The position numbers and the translations under genes are program-made. Shown piece after piece: positions 27,482 through 36,026 of a stretch of 64,000 nt of DNA; positions within the stretch are counted from its first letter, which is position 1, and each line of letters opens with the position of its first letter. The notes beneath the pieces are model-generated. The model did no database searches. It had not been told where the DNA came from and was given only the letters and a program-made list of their open reading frames with translations. This DNA comes from Janthinobacterium fluminis (GTDB lineage Bacteria > Pseudomonadota > Gammaproteobacteria > Burkholderiales > Burkholderiaceae_D). The stretch covers positions 62,001 through 126,000 of the forward strand of contig NZ_JAQQXR010000003.1 in the NCBI RefSeq assembly GCF_028595325.1, given 5' to 3'.

Positions 27482-28141
27482 TCAGTTCTTCGAGTAGTTC
27501 ACCGAACGGGGGCCGTACAGCAGGCCGTTGTTCAGGCCGCCGGACAGCAGGCGCGCGCTGGCGACGCCGGCGAGCGGGTGGGACGCGTCCGTCGTCGTGT
27601 TGATGATTTGCTTGACGGCGGCGGTGATGAGGGCGCCGAGCAGATTGCCGCCATTGTTGCCGCCTTCATTGCTGCTGGCCGAAGCCGCGCCCGTCCACAG
27701 CACGGTGCCGGTTTTCAAATCGACCAGCCTGGCGTCGGCCGTCACGGCCGTGACGCTGTCGATCACCTGGTAGCTGGTGCCGTACTTGCTGACGGTGATG
27801 TACAGGGCCGCGTCGGCGCCGAAAATTTCCTGAATTTTCGCCGGCGCGACGGCGTGGATATCGGCGCCGCTGGTCAAGCCGTTCTGCTTGAAAGTCTCGT
27901 CCACCACGGCCACCGGCAACACATAGTAACCGGCCTCGGCCAGAGGATGGGTCACTTGCGACAGCATGCTGTACGTGGCCTTCAGATCGGGCGAATTGTT
28001 CAAGGGCGGCAGCACGACGATGGAGCGCGGCTTGGCTTGCTTGAATGCCGTGTAGTCGTAAGGGGCCTGCTGCGTGGCGCAGCCGACGACCAGCAGCGCA
28101 GGCAAGAGGCAGGCGCCCAGTCTCAGACATTTTTTCAACAT
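27482..28141 (-). CDS. DUF799 (GNA1162-type) lipoprotein
   Basis: 219-aa lipoprotein: lipobox LLVVGC, then a domain with RSIVVLPPLNNSPDLKATYSMLSQVTHPLAEAGYYVLPVAVVDETFKQNG and IFGADAALYITVSKYGTSY. This is the DUF799 family, whose Neisseria member GNA1162 was a vaccine antigen. It closely follows DUF4810 (one-base gap) and CsgG-like genes, the same order as Neisseria NMB1164-1162, indicating an envelope machinery of unknown role. The start ATG 28141 begins at the signal peptide. Confidence 0.88.
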   Translation of the reverse strand: MLKKCLRLGACLLPALLVVGCATQQAPYDYTAFKQAKPRSIVVLPPLNNSPDLKATYSMLSQVTHPLAEAGYYVLPVAVVDETFKQNGLTSGADIHAVAPAKIQEIFGADAALYITVSKYGTSYQVIDSVTAVTADARLVDLKTGTVLWTGAASASSNEGGNNGGNLLGALITAAVKQIINTTTDASHPLAGVASARLLSGGLNNGLLYGPRSVNYSKN

Positions 28142-28142
28142 A

Positions 28143-28511
28143 TTATTTCTCAACTTTCTTGGATTTCTTGAGCAGGAAATCCATGTAGGCGGACGATTCC
28201 GGGAACAGCTTTTTTTCCGCCTCGAATTGCGGCGCGACTTGTCCATCCTTGCCGGCCAGCGCGTACAGCATGCCCAGGTGGGCGTGGTAGCCCGGCGGCG
28301 GCACGGTGCCCTTGGCGTCCATCGACTGCAAATCCTTTTCCAGCGCGGCGATCTGCTGGTCCGGGCTTTCACCCTTGAAATGCTGATACACCTGGGGCTG
28401 GTAAGCGTCCCACTGGTACATCGACTTCTGCGCTGTCTGGCAACCCGTCAACACCACACTGGCCAGCATTGCCGCGGCAATGGCGATACGTTTCGTGATT
28501 AAAGTTTTCAT
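28143..28511 (-). CDS. DUF4810 lipoprotein
   Basis: 122-aa lipoprotein: signal peptide with SVVLTGC, mature sequence QKSMYQWDAYQPQVYQHFKG and PPPGYHAHLGMLYALAGKDGQ. The family is DUF4810 (NMB1163-like); it looks like a small alpha-helical/TPR-like protein. It is the middle gene of the CsgG-DUF4810-DUF799 operon, eight bases after CsgG and one base before DUF799, so the three products probably form an outer-membrane complex. Confidence 0.88.
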   Translation of the reverse strand: MKTLITKRIAIAAAMLASVVLTGCQTAQKSMYQWDAYQPQVYQHFKGESPDQQIAALEKDLQSMDAKGTVPPPGYHAHLGMLYALAGKDGQVAPQFEAEKKLFPESSAYMDFLLKKSKKVEK

Positions 28512-28519
28512 GCGCTCTC

Positions 28520-29203
28520 TTATTGCGGCTTGTTCGGGGTCCAGGCGCCGGTTTCGATACCGGTGACCAGATGGTTGACTGCTTCGCGCACGGCCAGATC
28601 GAGCACCTTGCCGTTCAAGGTCGCGTCGTAGCTGGCGGTGCCGCCGAAGCCGACGATTTCGCGGTTCGACAGGCTGTATTCGCCGGCGCCCTGGCTGGAA
28701 TACACCACCTCGGAGGTGGCGATGTTGACGATGTTCAGCGTGACTTTGGCGTAGGCGACCTGGGTCTTGCCGCGTCCGAGAATGCCGAACAATTGATGGT
28801 CGCCCACTTCCTTGCGGCCGAACTCCGTGACGTCGCCGGTCACCACAAAATCGGCGCCCTTGATCGACTGGCTCTGCTTCTTATATGCCGCTTCCTGCTG
28901 CAGTTCGGCCATATTGTCGCGGTCCAATACGTTGAAGCGATTGGTTTGCTGCATATGCGAAATCAGGATGGTCTTGGCCTGGCCGCCCAAACGGTCGACG
29001 CCGTCGGAGAAAATGCCCCGCATAAAGCTGGAGCGGTTGTCGAACTTGCCGACGGCAATCAGCGTGCGCGGGCCGACGGCCGGACGGTTGGCGCTGGCCA
29101 CCGTCGGCACGACCAGGGCTTGCGAACTTTCCGTCGCGCAGCCGGCAAGCATGGCGCCCGCCAGCGCGGCAATGCACAACATGCCAGATTTGATTTGTTT
29201 CAC
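28520..29203 (-). CDS. CsgG/HfaB-family lipoprotein
   Basis: 227-aa lipoprotein related to CsgG: lipobox GAMLAGC, then PRTLIAVGKFDNRSSF, QTNRFNVLDRDNMAELQQEAAYKKQSQSIKGADFVVTGDVTEFG and AKVTLNIVNIATSEVVYSSQGAGEYSLSNREIVGFGG. CsgG proteins form outer-membrane export channels for curli; this shorter form lacks csgABDEF neighbours, so it is probably a non-curli relative. GTG 29203 with GGGAG seven bases upstream is preferred. A promoter can be read at 29314-29341. Confidence 0.85.
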   Translation of the reverse strand: MKQIKSGMLCIAALAGAMLAGCATESSQALVVPTVASANRPAVGPRTLIAVGKFDNRSSFMRGIFSDGVDRLGGQAKTILISHMQQTNRFNVLDRDNMAELQQEAAYKKQSQSIKGADFVVTGDVTEFGRKEVGDHQLFGILGRGKTQVAYAKVTLNIVNIATSEVVYSSQGAGEYSLSNREIVGFGGTASYDATLNGKVLDLAVREAVNHLVTGIETGAWTPNKPQ

Positions 29204-29313
29204 AGATAACTCCCTGAAATGAAAATGTATTTTTATTTTGGATGAAGACAGTCCGCCGCGACAAAGGCCGGCCTTTCCTGTCATTCCTATATTGACAAGT
29301 CTACCCGATGTAT

Positions 29314-29341
29314 ATTGTATTTAGGAAATATTTGTTGTAAA
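29314..29341 (-). promoter_or_regulatory. Sigma-70 promoter of the CsgG operon
   Basis: On the minus strand, TTTACA (-35, 29336-29341) and TACAAT (-10, 29314-29319) are spaced 16 bp, about 110 bases upstream of the CsgG-like start. The surroundings are AT-rich. Confidence 0.6.
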
Positions 29342-29401
29342 TGTGCTTGTGCCGCGCACCCCGGCGCAACAACGCCGCCCGCCGGGCGGGGCGGCGCGCC
29401 C

Positions 29402-30166
29402 TCACACGAGTTTTTGCGCGATCAGCTTGCTGCGCAGGCGCTTGGCCTTTTCGACGTGCACGGCGTCGTTGACGAAAACGATCTCGTCCTTGAACGTCAG
29501 CAGGCCGCCCTTCAGGCCGCCGCCCACCGTTTCGATCTGGAAGTCGTCCAGCGCCGGGTCGTTGCGCAGGTCGAGCACGCGCGGGTCGGCCAGGTAGACC
29601 AGCCAGCCGCCGATGTAGGGCTTGGCGTCCTCGACCTCCTCGGCGAAATCGAAGGAAAAGATGCGCGCCTTTTCCGGCCGCCAGAACTTGATGGCCTCGA
29701 TGAACAGGTCGCGGATGAAGCCGAAAATATAGAATTCGGGATGCGGGAAGTTCAGGTGGTCCGGCGTGGGGAACTGGATCGTCACCGTGTTGTAGACTTG
29801 CTCGGAACTCTTGCCGGCGTGGATGTTGACGGCCACCATGCCGTCCTCCGCCGAGCCGCAGTTGACGAAGTTCATGTTGTAGCCGCGCCAGCCGATCGAG
29901 GCCCACACGGGCGTGCCGTCCGGGTTCGCCACATTGTAGACCTGGTCGCTGCCGCCGGCGTGCTTGTAGACGAGCTTGTCCAGATTCGCCAGGTTCGGCG
30001 TCAACTTGATGACGGGGTCGGACTCGTCGCCCACCCATTCCATCGCCGCGAACACGGGGTGGGTCTTTTCCAGGAACTGCAAAAACTCCCTGACCTTGTC
30101 GGCGTACTGACGCAGCGTCAGGGGATTGCCCTTCCAGTACAAACCGATCACATATTCGTCCATCAT
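29402..30166 (-). CDS. Probable Imm52-type immunity protein
   Basis: 254-aa soluble protein. It begins YVIGLYWKGNPLTLRQYADKVREFLQFLEKTHPVFAAMEWVGDE, which resembles the start of Imm52 polymorphic-toxin immunity proteins, though I cannot check this against profiles. There is no signal peptide. No toxin gene or VgrG/Rhs gene is adjacent, so if it is an immunity protein it is orphaned. ATG 30166 has GGGAGAAG four bases upstream and is followed by a second ATG. The stop is followed by a small GC hairpin at 29375-29389. Confidence 0.6.
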   Translation of the reverse strand: MMDEYVIGLYWKGNPLTLRQYADKVREFLQFLEKTHPVFAAMEWVGDESDPVIKLTPNLANLDKLVYKHAGGSDQVYNVANPDGTPVWASIGWRGYNMNFVNCGSAEDGMVAVNIHAGKSSEQVYNTVTIQFPTPDHLNFPHPEFYIFGFIRDLFIEAIKFWRPEKARIFSFDFAEEVEDAKPYIGGWLVYLADPRVLDLRNDPALDDFQIETVGGGLKGGLLTFKDEIVFVNDAVHVEKAKRLRSKLIAQKLV

Positions 30167-30322
30167 CTGACTTCTCCCGCGCAATTACCGCGCATTCGCG
30201 CCCGCTGCCGCTGAAACCGTTTCTAATATTGTCCGCGCATATTGTCGGACGAATCAAAGTTACCGTCAAGAAATGTAAAATACTTGCCAACATTGATGCG
30301 TTCTTACCACGCTTTGCCGCGC

Positions 30323-31009
30323 TCACTCCTGATAGCGGCGCAACCCCTCCAGGTCGAGCACGCGGATGCCGCCATAATCGAGGCGCAGCAAGCCGTGCTT
30401 TTCCAGCACCTGCAAAGCCTGGTTGGCGCGCTGCCGCGACGAGCCCGACAGCAGGCCGACCTCCTCCTGCGAGATGTGCACCAGCTTTTCGATGCCCGGA
30501 TACAGGTGGGAATGGAACATCGACGCCAGGCAGCGCGCGACCCGCGTGTTCAAGTCCAGCAGGCGGTCGTTCTCGACCATGCCGATGAACTGGCCCAGGC
30601 GCTCGTTCAACTGCATCAGCAGAAAGCGCGTGAACGGCAGGCTGCTGTCGAGCAGCCAGTGGAAGGTTTCGGCCGGCATGCGCGCGATGCGGCTGTCGCG
30701 CAGCGCCATCGCGTCGTATTTGCGGGCCTCGTGCTTGAGCAGCGAGCCCTCGCCGAACCAGCCGCCGGGCGGCACGCCGGTGAAGGTGACGCTCTTGCCC
30801 GAGGGCGAAAAGTTGTTCATCTTGACCATGCCGCCTATGATGCCTATCCAGTTCTCGACGGGCTCGCCCTTGCGGCAGACGAAGCCGCCTTTCGGCACGA
30901 AGGTTTCAAACGTGTCGGCCTCGACGCGCGCCATCTGCTCGGCGCTCAGCGTGCGCGCCCAGATTGCCGCGCGCAGCGCCGCTTGCAGGCTGGTGTCAGT
31001 GGATATCAT
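30323..31009 (-). CDS. Crp/Fnr family transcriptional regulator
   Basis: 228-aa regulator: cyclic-nucleotide-binding-type beta-roll (GGFVCRKGEPVENWIGIIGGMVKM, GGWFGEGSLL), a long dimer helix and C-terminal winged helix (ISQEEVGLLSGSSRQRANQALQVLEKHGLL). There are no FNR-type N-terminal cysteine clusters, so it does not sense oxygen via FeS. It diverges from the acyl-CoA synthetase/ABC operon and may control it; a short dyad GTGC-AAC-GCAC at 31011-31021 just upstream of the start could be an operator. The start could be 31009 or an upstream ATG at 31024. Confidence 0.85.
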   Translation of the reverse strand: MISTDTSLQAALRAAIWARTLSAEQMARVEADTFETFVPKGGFVCRKGEPVENWIGIIGGMVKMNNFSPSGKSVTFTGVPPGGWFGEGSLLKHEARKYDAMALRDSRIARMPAETFHWLLDSSLPFTRFLLMQLNERLGQFIGMVENDRLLDLNTRVARCLASMFHSHLYPGIEKLVHISQEEVGLLSGSSRQRANQALQVLEKHGLLRLDYGGIRVLDLEGLRRYQE

Positions 31010-31163
31010 TGTGCAACGCACCATTGAAAAAGTGGCAAATGTCCCCGAAAAGACAACACGGCGGACCAACGCAAGCTAATATCATCACACAAAAACACGG
31101 AGCAACGCGCGTCTTGCCCCCACGGAAGCGCCGTTCGGTGACAAAAGCAACAGGGAGACACTG

Positions 31164-33119
31164 GTGCAAACATTTGAGGCAAGTACGCAAACCTTCCCGC
31201 GCCGGCTCCTGGAGCATGGCCGGGTGCGGCCGAACCGGCCGGCGTTCCGGGAAAAACACCTGGGCATCTGGCAAAGCTGGAGCTGGGCCGAGGTCAACGG
31301 CGAAGTGCGCGCGCTGGCCTGCGGCCTGGCCGCGCTCGGCTTCGGCCGCGGCATGCACCTGGCCATCGTCGGCGACAACCGGCCGCGCCTGTACTGGGCC
31401 ATGCTGGCCGCGCAATGCCTGGGCGGCGTGCCGGTGCCCCTGTACCAGGACGCGCCGGCGGCCGACATGGCCTATGTGCTGGAAAACGCCGAGGTCGCCT
31501 ATGCCATCGTCGAAGACCAGGAGCAGGTCGACAAGCTTCAGGAAGTGAAGGCGCTGTATCCGAAGATCCGCCGCATCGCCTACGACGACGAGCGCGGCAT
31601 GCGCCACTACCGCCAGCCGGAACTGATCTCGTTTGCGCAGCTGCAGCAACTGGGGCGCGACTACGACCGCGCCCACCCGGGCTTTTTCGAGGCGGCCGTG
31701 GCGGCCGGCAGCGGCGCCGACTGCGCCATCATCCTGTACACCTCGGGCACCACCGGCAAGCCGAAGGGCGTCTGCCAGAGCCACGCGGCGCTGCTGGCGG
31801 CCGGCCAGGGCGGCGTCGCCTTCGACCGCCTCGGCGCGGACGAGGACATCCTGTCCTACCTGCCGATGGCCTGGGTCGGCGACTGCCTGTTCTCGCTGGC
31901 GCAGGCGCTGGTGGCCGGCTTCACCGTCAACTGCCCGGAGTCGGGCGACACGGTGCAGATCGACATGCGCGAAATCGGCCCCACCTATTACTTCGCGCCG
32001 CCGCGGGTGTTCGAGAACATGCTCACCAGCGTGATGATACGCATGGAGGACGCCGGCGCCCTCAAGCGCCGCATGTTCGGGCACTTCATGGCCGTGGCCA
32101 GGCGCTGCGGCGCCGACATCCTCGACGGCAAGCCGGTGCCGGCCGCCGACCGCCTCGCCTACGGCCTGGGCAAGCTGCTCGTCTACGGCCCGCTGAAAAA
32201 CGTGCTGGGCCTGTCGCGCGTGCGCGTCGCCTACACGGCCGGCGCCGCCATCGGCCCCGACCTGTTCCGCTTCTACCGCTCGATCGGCGTCAACCTGAAG
32301 CAGTTGTACGGCTCCACGGAAACCTGCGCCTACGTCTGCCTGCAACCGGACGGCAACATCAAGTTCGACAGCGTCGGCCTGCCGGCGCCCGGCGTCGAGG
32401 TGCGCCTGGCCGACAACGGCGAGGTGCTGGTCAAGTCGGCCGCGACCATGAGCGGCTACTACAAGCGCCCCGACGCCACCGCCGAGGCGATCGACGCCGA
32501 CGGCTACTTCCACACCGGCGACGCCGGCCTGTTCGACGCCGAGGGCCACCTGAAGATCATCGACCGCGCCGCCGACGTCGGGCGCATGAACGACGGCGCC
32601 ATCTTCGCCCCCAACTACATCGAGAACAAACTCAAGTTCTTCCCCTACATCAAGGAGGCGGTCAGCTTCGGCCACGCCCGCGACCAGGTGTGCGCCTTCA
32701 TCAACATCGACATCGAGGCCGTCGGCAACTGGGCCGAGCGGCGCGGCATCGCCTACGCCGGCTACACCGACCTGGCCGCGCACGCCCAGACCTATGAGCT
32801 GGTGCGCGACTGCATCGAACGCGTCAACCTGGAGCTGGCCGGCGAGGCGCTGATGGCCGGCACGCAAATCCACCGCTTCCTGATTCTGCACAAGGAGCTG
32901 GACCCGGACGACGACGAGCTGACCCGCACGCGCAAGGTGCGGCGCGCCTTCATCGCCGAAAAATACGCGCCGCTGATCGACGCGCTGTACCAGGGCCGGC
33001 AGTCGCAGTACATCGCAATCCAGGTCAAGTTCGAGGACGGCCGCAGCGGCACCAGCTGCGCCGACCTGCGCATCTGCGACAGCAAGACCTTTCCCGCCGT
33101 AGCCAACGCCGCCGCATGA
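31164..33119 (+). CDS. AMP-dependent acyl-CoA synthetase (long-chain/aromatic type)
   Basis: 651-aa ANL-superfamily ligase. The P-loop is YTSGTTGKPKGV, followed by GSTETC (A5) and HTGDAGLFDAEGHLKIIDRAAD (A7/A8). It is closest to long-chain fatty acyl-CoA synthetases (FadD15/AAE-like), with a LPMAWVGDCLFSLAQAL segment. The first gene of a long operon, it activates an acid presumably imported by the downstream ABC transporter. GTG 31164 with AGGGAG seven bases upstream is chosen. Its stop overlaps livG by four bases. Confidence 0.92.
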   Translation: MQTFEASTQTFPRRLLEHGRVRPNRPAFREKHLGIWQSWSWAEVNGEVRALACGLAALGFGRGMHLAIVGDNRPRLYWAMLAAQCLGGVPVPLYQDAPAADMAYVLENAEVAYAIVEDQEQVDKLQEVKALYPKIRRIAYDDERGMRHYRQPELISFAQLQQLGRDYDRAHPGFFEAAVAAGSGADCAIILYTSGTTGKPKGVCQSHAALLAAGQGGVAFDRLGADEDILSYLPMAWVGDCLFSLAQALVAGFTVNCPESGDTVQIDMREIGPTYYFAPPRVFENMLTSVMIRMEDAGALKRRMFGHFMAVARRCGADILDGKPVPAADRLAYGLGKLLVYGPLKNVLGLSRVRVAYTAGAAIGPDLFRFYRSIGVNLKQLYGSTETCAYVCLQPDGNIKFDSVGLPAPGVEVRLADNGEVLVKSAATMSGYYKRPDATAEAIDADGYFHTGDAGLFDAEGHLKIIDRAADVGRMNDGAIFAPNYIENKLKFFPYIKEAVSFGHARDQVCAFINIDIEAVGNWAERRGIAYAGYTDLAAHAQTYELVRDCIERVNLELAGEALMAGTQIHRFLILHKELDPDDDELTRTRKVRRAFIAEKYAPLIDALYQGRQSQYIAIQVKFEDGRSGTSCADLRICDSKTFPAVANAAA

Positions 33120-33946
33120 CGGAGCCCGCCACCATGTTAATGAACGAACCCGACGCCCATTTCGGCGCGCGCCAGACCGGCCCGGTGATCCTCGACCTGC
33201 ACAACATCTCGCTGTCGTTCGGCGGCGTGAAGGCGCTCACCGACATCTCCTTCGACGTGCGGCAGCACGAGATCCGCGCCATCATCGGCCCGAACGGCGC
33301 CGGCAAGAGCTCGATGCTGAACGTGATCAACGGCGTCTACCGGCCGCAGCAGGGAGAAATCACCTACCGCGGCGAGCAGCGCCGCAACATGGATTGCTAC
33401 GCGGCGGCCAAGTCCGGCATCGCCCGCACCTTCCAGAACATCGCCCTGTTCAAGGGCATGACGGTGCTCGACAACATCATGACCGGCCGCAACCTGAAGA
33501 TGAAGTCGCACTTCCTGCTGCAGGCGCTGTACTGGGGGCCGGCGCGGCGCGAGGAACTGGCGCACCGCGAAAAGGCCGAGGAAATCATCGACTTCCTGGA
33601 AATCCAGGCGATCCGCAAGACGCCGGTGGGGCGCCTGCCCTACGGCCTGCAAAAGCGCGTCGAGCTGGGCCGGGCGCTGGCGGCCGAGCCCGACATCCTG
33701 CTGCTGGACGAGCCGATGGCCGGCATGAACGTCGAGGAGAAACAGGACATGTGCCGCTTCATCCTCGACGTCAACGAGCAGTTCGGCACCACCATCGTGC
33801 TGATCGAGCACGACATGGGGGTGGTGATGGACATCTCCGACCGCGTCGTGGTGCTCGACTACGGCAAGAAGATCGGCGACGGCACGCCCGACGCGGTGCG
33901 CGGCAACCAGGACGTCATCAACGCCTACCTCGGCGTGGCACATTAA
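33116..33946 (+). CDS. livG: Branched-chain-type ABC transporter ATPase LivG
   Basis: 276-aa ATPase: Walker A GPNGAGKS, LDEPMAGMN Walker B region, IEHDMGVVM H-loop. The signature sequence is LPYGLQKRVELGRAL rather than LSGGQ, a familiar variant in LivG paralogues. ATG 33116 overlaps the synthetase stop (ATGA). It pairs with LivF (37383) on the permease dimer LivHM. Confidence 0.93.
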   Translation: MTEPATMLMNEPDAHFGARQTGPVILDLHNISLSFGGVKALTDISFDVRQHEIRAIIGPNGAGKSSMLNVINGVYRPQQGEITYRGEQRRNMDCYAAAKSGIARTFQNIALFKGMTVLDNIMTGRNLKMKSHFLLQALYWGPARREELAHREKAEEIIDFLEIQAIRKTPVGRLPYGLQKRVELGRALAAEPDILLLDEPMAGMNVEEKQDMCRFILDVNEQFGTTIVLIEHDMGVVMDISDRVVVLDYGKKIGDGTPDAVRGNQDVINAYLGVAH

Positions 33947-33955
33947 GGGAGCGCG

Positions 33956-34858
33956 ATGAACATCAATTTCTTCTTCGAGGTGCTGATCGGCGGCCTGCTG
34001 TCGGGCGTGATGTACGCGCTGGTGGCGATCGGCTTCGTGCTGATCTACAAAGCCTCCGGCGTGTTCAACTTCGCCCAGGGCGCGATGGTGTTCTTCGCCG
34101 CCCTCACCTGCGTCGGCATCATCGACAAATTCGGCGCCCCGCTGTGGCTGGCGATCCCGGCCACCGTCGCCGTCATGATCGCGCTCGGCCTGGCCATCGA
34201 AAAGGTGGTGCTGCGCCCGCTGGTGAACCAGCCGGAAATCACCCTGTTCATGGCCACCATCGGCCTGGCCTTCTTCATCGAGGGGCTGGCGCAACTGCTC
34301 TGGGGCTCGCAGGTGCACAAGCTGGAGCTGCCTATCGAGGACGTGCCCATCCAGTACCTGATGGAGCGCTTCAACATCATCGTCTCGCAATTCGACGTCG
34401 TCGCGGCCGGCATCTGCGCGCTGCTGGTGACGGCGCTGGCCCTGCTGTTCTCGAAGACCAAGGTCGGACGGGCGCTGCGCGCCGTGGCCGACGACCACCA
34501 GGCGGCGCTGGCGGTGGGCATTCCGCTGCAGCAGATCTGGGCCGTCGTGTGGTCGGTGGCCGGGCTGGTGGCGCTGGTGGCGGGCCTGCTGTGGGGCGCC
34601 CGCAACGGCGTCCAGTTCGCCCTCACCTTCATCGCGCTGAAGGCGCTGCCGGTGCTGATCCTGGGCGGCTTCACGTCGGTGCCGGGCGCCATCGTCGGCG
34701 GCCTGATCATCGGCGCCTCGGAAAAGCTGGCCGAGGTCTACCTGGGGCCGATGGTCGGCGGCGGCATCGAAGGCTGGTTCCCCTACGTGCTGGCGCTGCT
34801 GTTCCTGCTGGTGCGGCCGGAGGGGCTGTTCGGCGAAAAAATCATCCGCAGGATTTAA
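33956..34858 (+). CDS. livH: Branched-chain-type ABC permease LivH
   Basis: 300-aa permease with about eight to nine helices and the LivH motif (LLSGVMYALVAIGFVLIYKASGVFNFAQGAMV; ALRAVADDHQAALAVGI; LKALPVLILGGFTSVPGAIVGG), where the EAA-like cytoplasmic loop contacts the ATPase. It lies ten bases after livG and 56 before livM in the same operon. Confidence 0.93.
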   Translation: MNINFFFEVLIGGLLSGVMYALVAIGFVLIYKASGVFNFAQGAMVFFAALTCVGIIDKFGAPLWLAIPATVAVMIALGLAIEKVVLRPLVNQPEITLFMATIGLAFFIEGLAQLLWGSQVHKLELPIEDVPIQYLMERFNIIVSQFDVVAAGICALLVTALALLFSKTKVGRALRAVADDHQAALAVGIPLQQIWAVVWSVAGLVALVAGLLWGARNGVQFALTFIALKALPVLILGGFTSVPGAIVGGLIIGASEKLAEVYLGPMVGGGIEGWFPYVLALLFLLVRPEGLFGEKIIRRI

Positions 34859-34914
34859 CGGCGCGCGGGCGGCGGCGCAGCTGCCTGGCCCGACCACAAC
34901 ACCGAGGACAAGCA

Positions 34915-35973
34915 ATGATCTACCGCGAAGCAGGACAATTCAAGACCAGCTACCAGGCCGACAACCAGATCTTCCCGATCCGCCAGGACCGCATCGCGCT
35001 GGCCGCGACGCTGGCCGTGGCGCTGCTGGCGCTGCCGCTGCTCGCCTCGCCCTACATGCTGTCGGCGATCATGATCCCCTTCCTGATCTTCGCGCTGGCC
35101 GCGCTCGGGCTGAACATCCTGACCGGCTATTGCGGCCAGCTCTCGCTCGGCACCGCCGCCTTCATGGCGGTGGGCGCCTTCGCCTCCTACAACTTCGTCG
35201 CGCGCATCCCCGGCATCCCCATCCTGCTGGCCTTCGTGCTGGGCGGCCTGTGCGCGGCGATGGTCGGCATCGCCTTCGGCCTGCCCTCGCTGCGCATCCG
35301 CGGCTTCTACCTGGCCGCCTCGACGCTGGCGACGCAGTTCTTCGTCGTCTGGTGCCTCACCAAGATCCCCTACCTGACCAACGGCAGCGCCTCCGGCGTC
35401 ATCACGGCGCAGAAAATCACCATCTTCGGCTACCACTTCGACACCCCGGCCGGCAAATACCTGCTGGTGCTGCTGATCGTGACGCTGATGGCGCTGCTGG
35501 CCAAGAACATGATCCGCTCCAACGTCGGCCGCTCCTGGATGGCCGTGCGCGACATGGACATGGCGGCCGAGGTGATCGGCTTCCGGCCGATGCGCACCAA
35601 GCTGCTGGCCTTCGCCGTCAGCTCCTTCTACTGCGGCGTGGCCGGCGCGCTGTACGCCTACGCCTACCTCGGCACGGTCGAGCCGGAAGCCTACAACCTC
35701 GACCTGTCCTTCCGCATCCTGTTCATGATCATCATCGGCGGGGTCGGCTCGATACTCGGCTCCTTCCTGGGCGCCGCCTTCATCGTCCTGCTGCCGATCT
35801 TCCTGAACATCCTGGCGCACGGCCTGTCGCTGCCGACCAATGTGGCCTCGAACCTGGAACTGATGGTGTTCGGCGCGCTGATCGTGTTTTTCTTGATCGT
35901 CGAGCCGCACGGCCTGGCGCGTTTATGGCAAATAGGTAAAGAGAAACTGCGTCTGTGGCCCTTCCCCCACTAG
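34915..35973 (+). CDS. livM: Branched-chain-type ABC permease LivM
   Basis: 352-aa permease with an N-terminal extension and about ten helices: LGLNILTGYCGQLSLGTAAFMAVGAF, FGLPSLRIRGFYLAASTLATQFF and IIGGVGSILGSFLGAAFIVLLP. ATG 34915 is selected because it lies just after the LivH gene; longer readings in this frame run through livG and livH as shadows. It forms the transmembrane channel with LivH. Confidence 0.92.
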   Translation: MIYREAGQFKTSYQADNQIFPIRQDRIALAATLAVALLALPLLASPYMLSAIMIPFLIFALAALGLNILTGYCGQLSLGTAAFMAVGAFASYNFVARIPGIPILLAFVLGGLCAAMVGIAFGLPSLRIRGFYLAASTLATQFFVVWCLTKIPYLTNGSASGVITAQKITIFGYHFDTPAGKYLLVLLIVTLMALLAKNMIRSNVGRSWMAVRDMDMAAEVIGFRPMRTKLLAFAVSSFYCGVAGALYAYAYLGTVEPEAYNLDLSFRILFMIIIGGVGSILGSFLGAAFIVLLPIFLNILAHGLSLPTNVASNLELMVFGALIVFFLIVEPHGLARLWQIGKEKLRLWPFPH

Positions 35974-36026
35974 GGGCCGCAGCACGCCGTCGCATGCAGT
36001 TTGTTGAATCTAATGGAGAAGACACA

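Noticed and set aside
34861-34914. GC-rich leader before livM as a riboswitch
   Set aside because: Only about 55 bases separate livH and livM; no conserved structure could be recognised.
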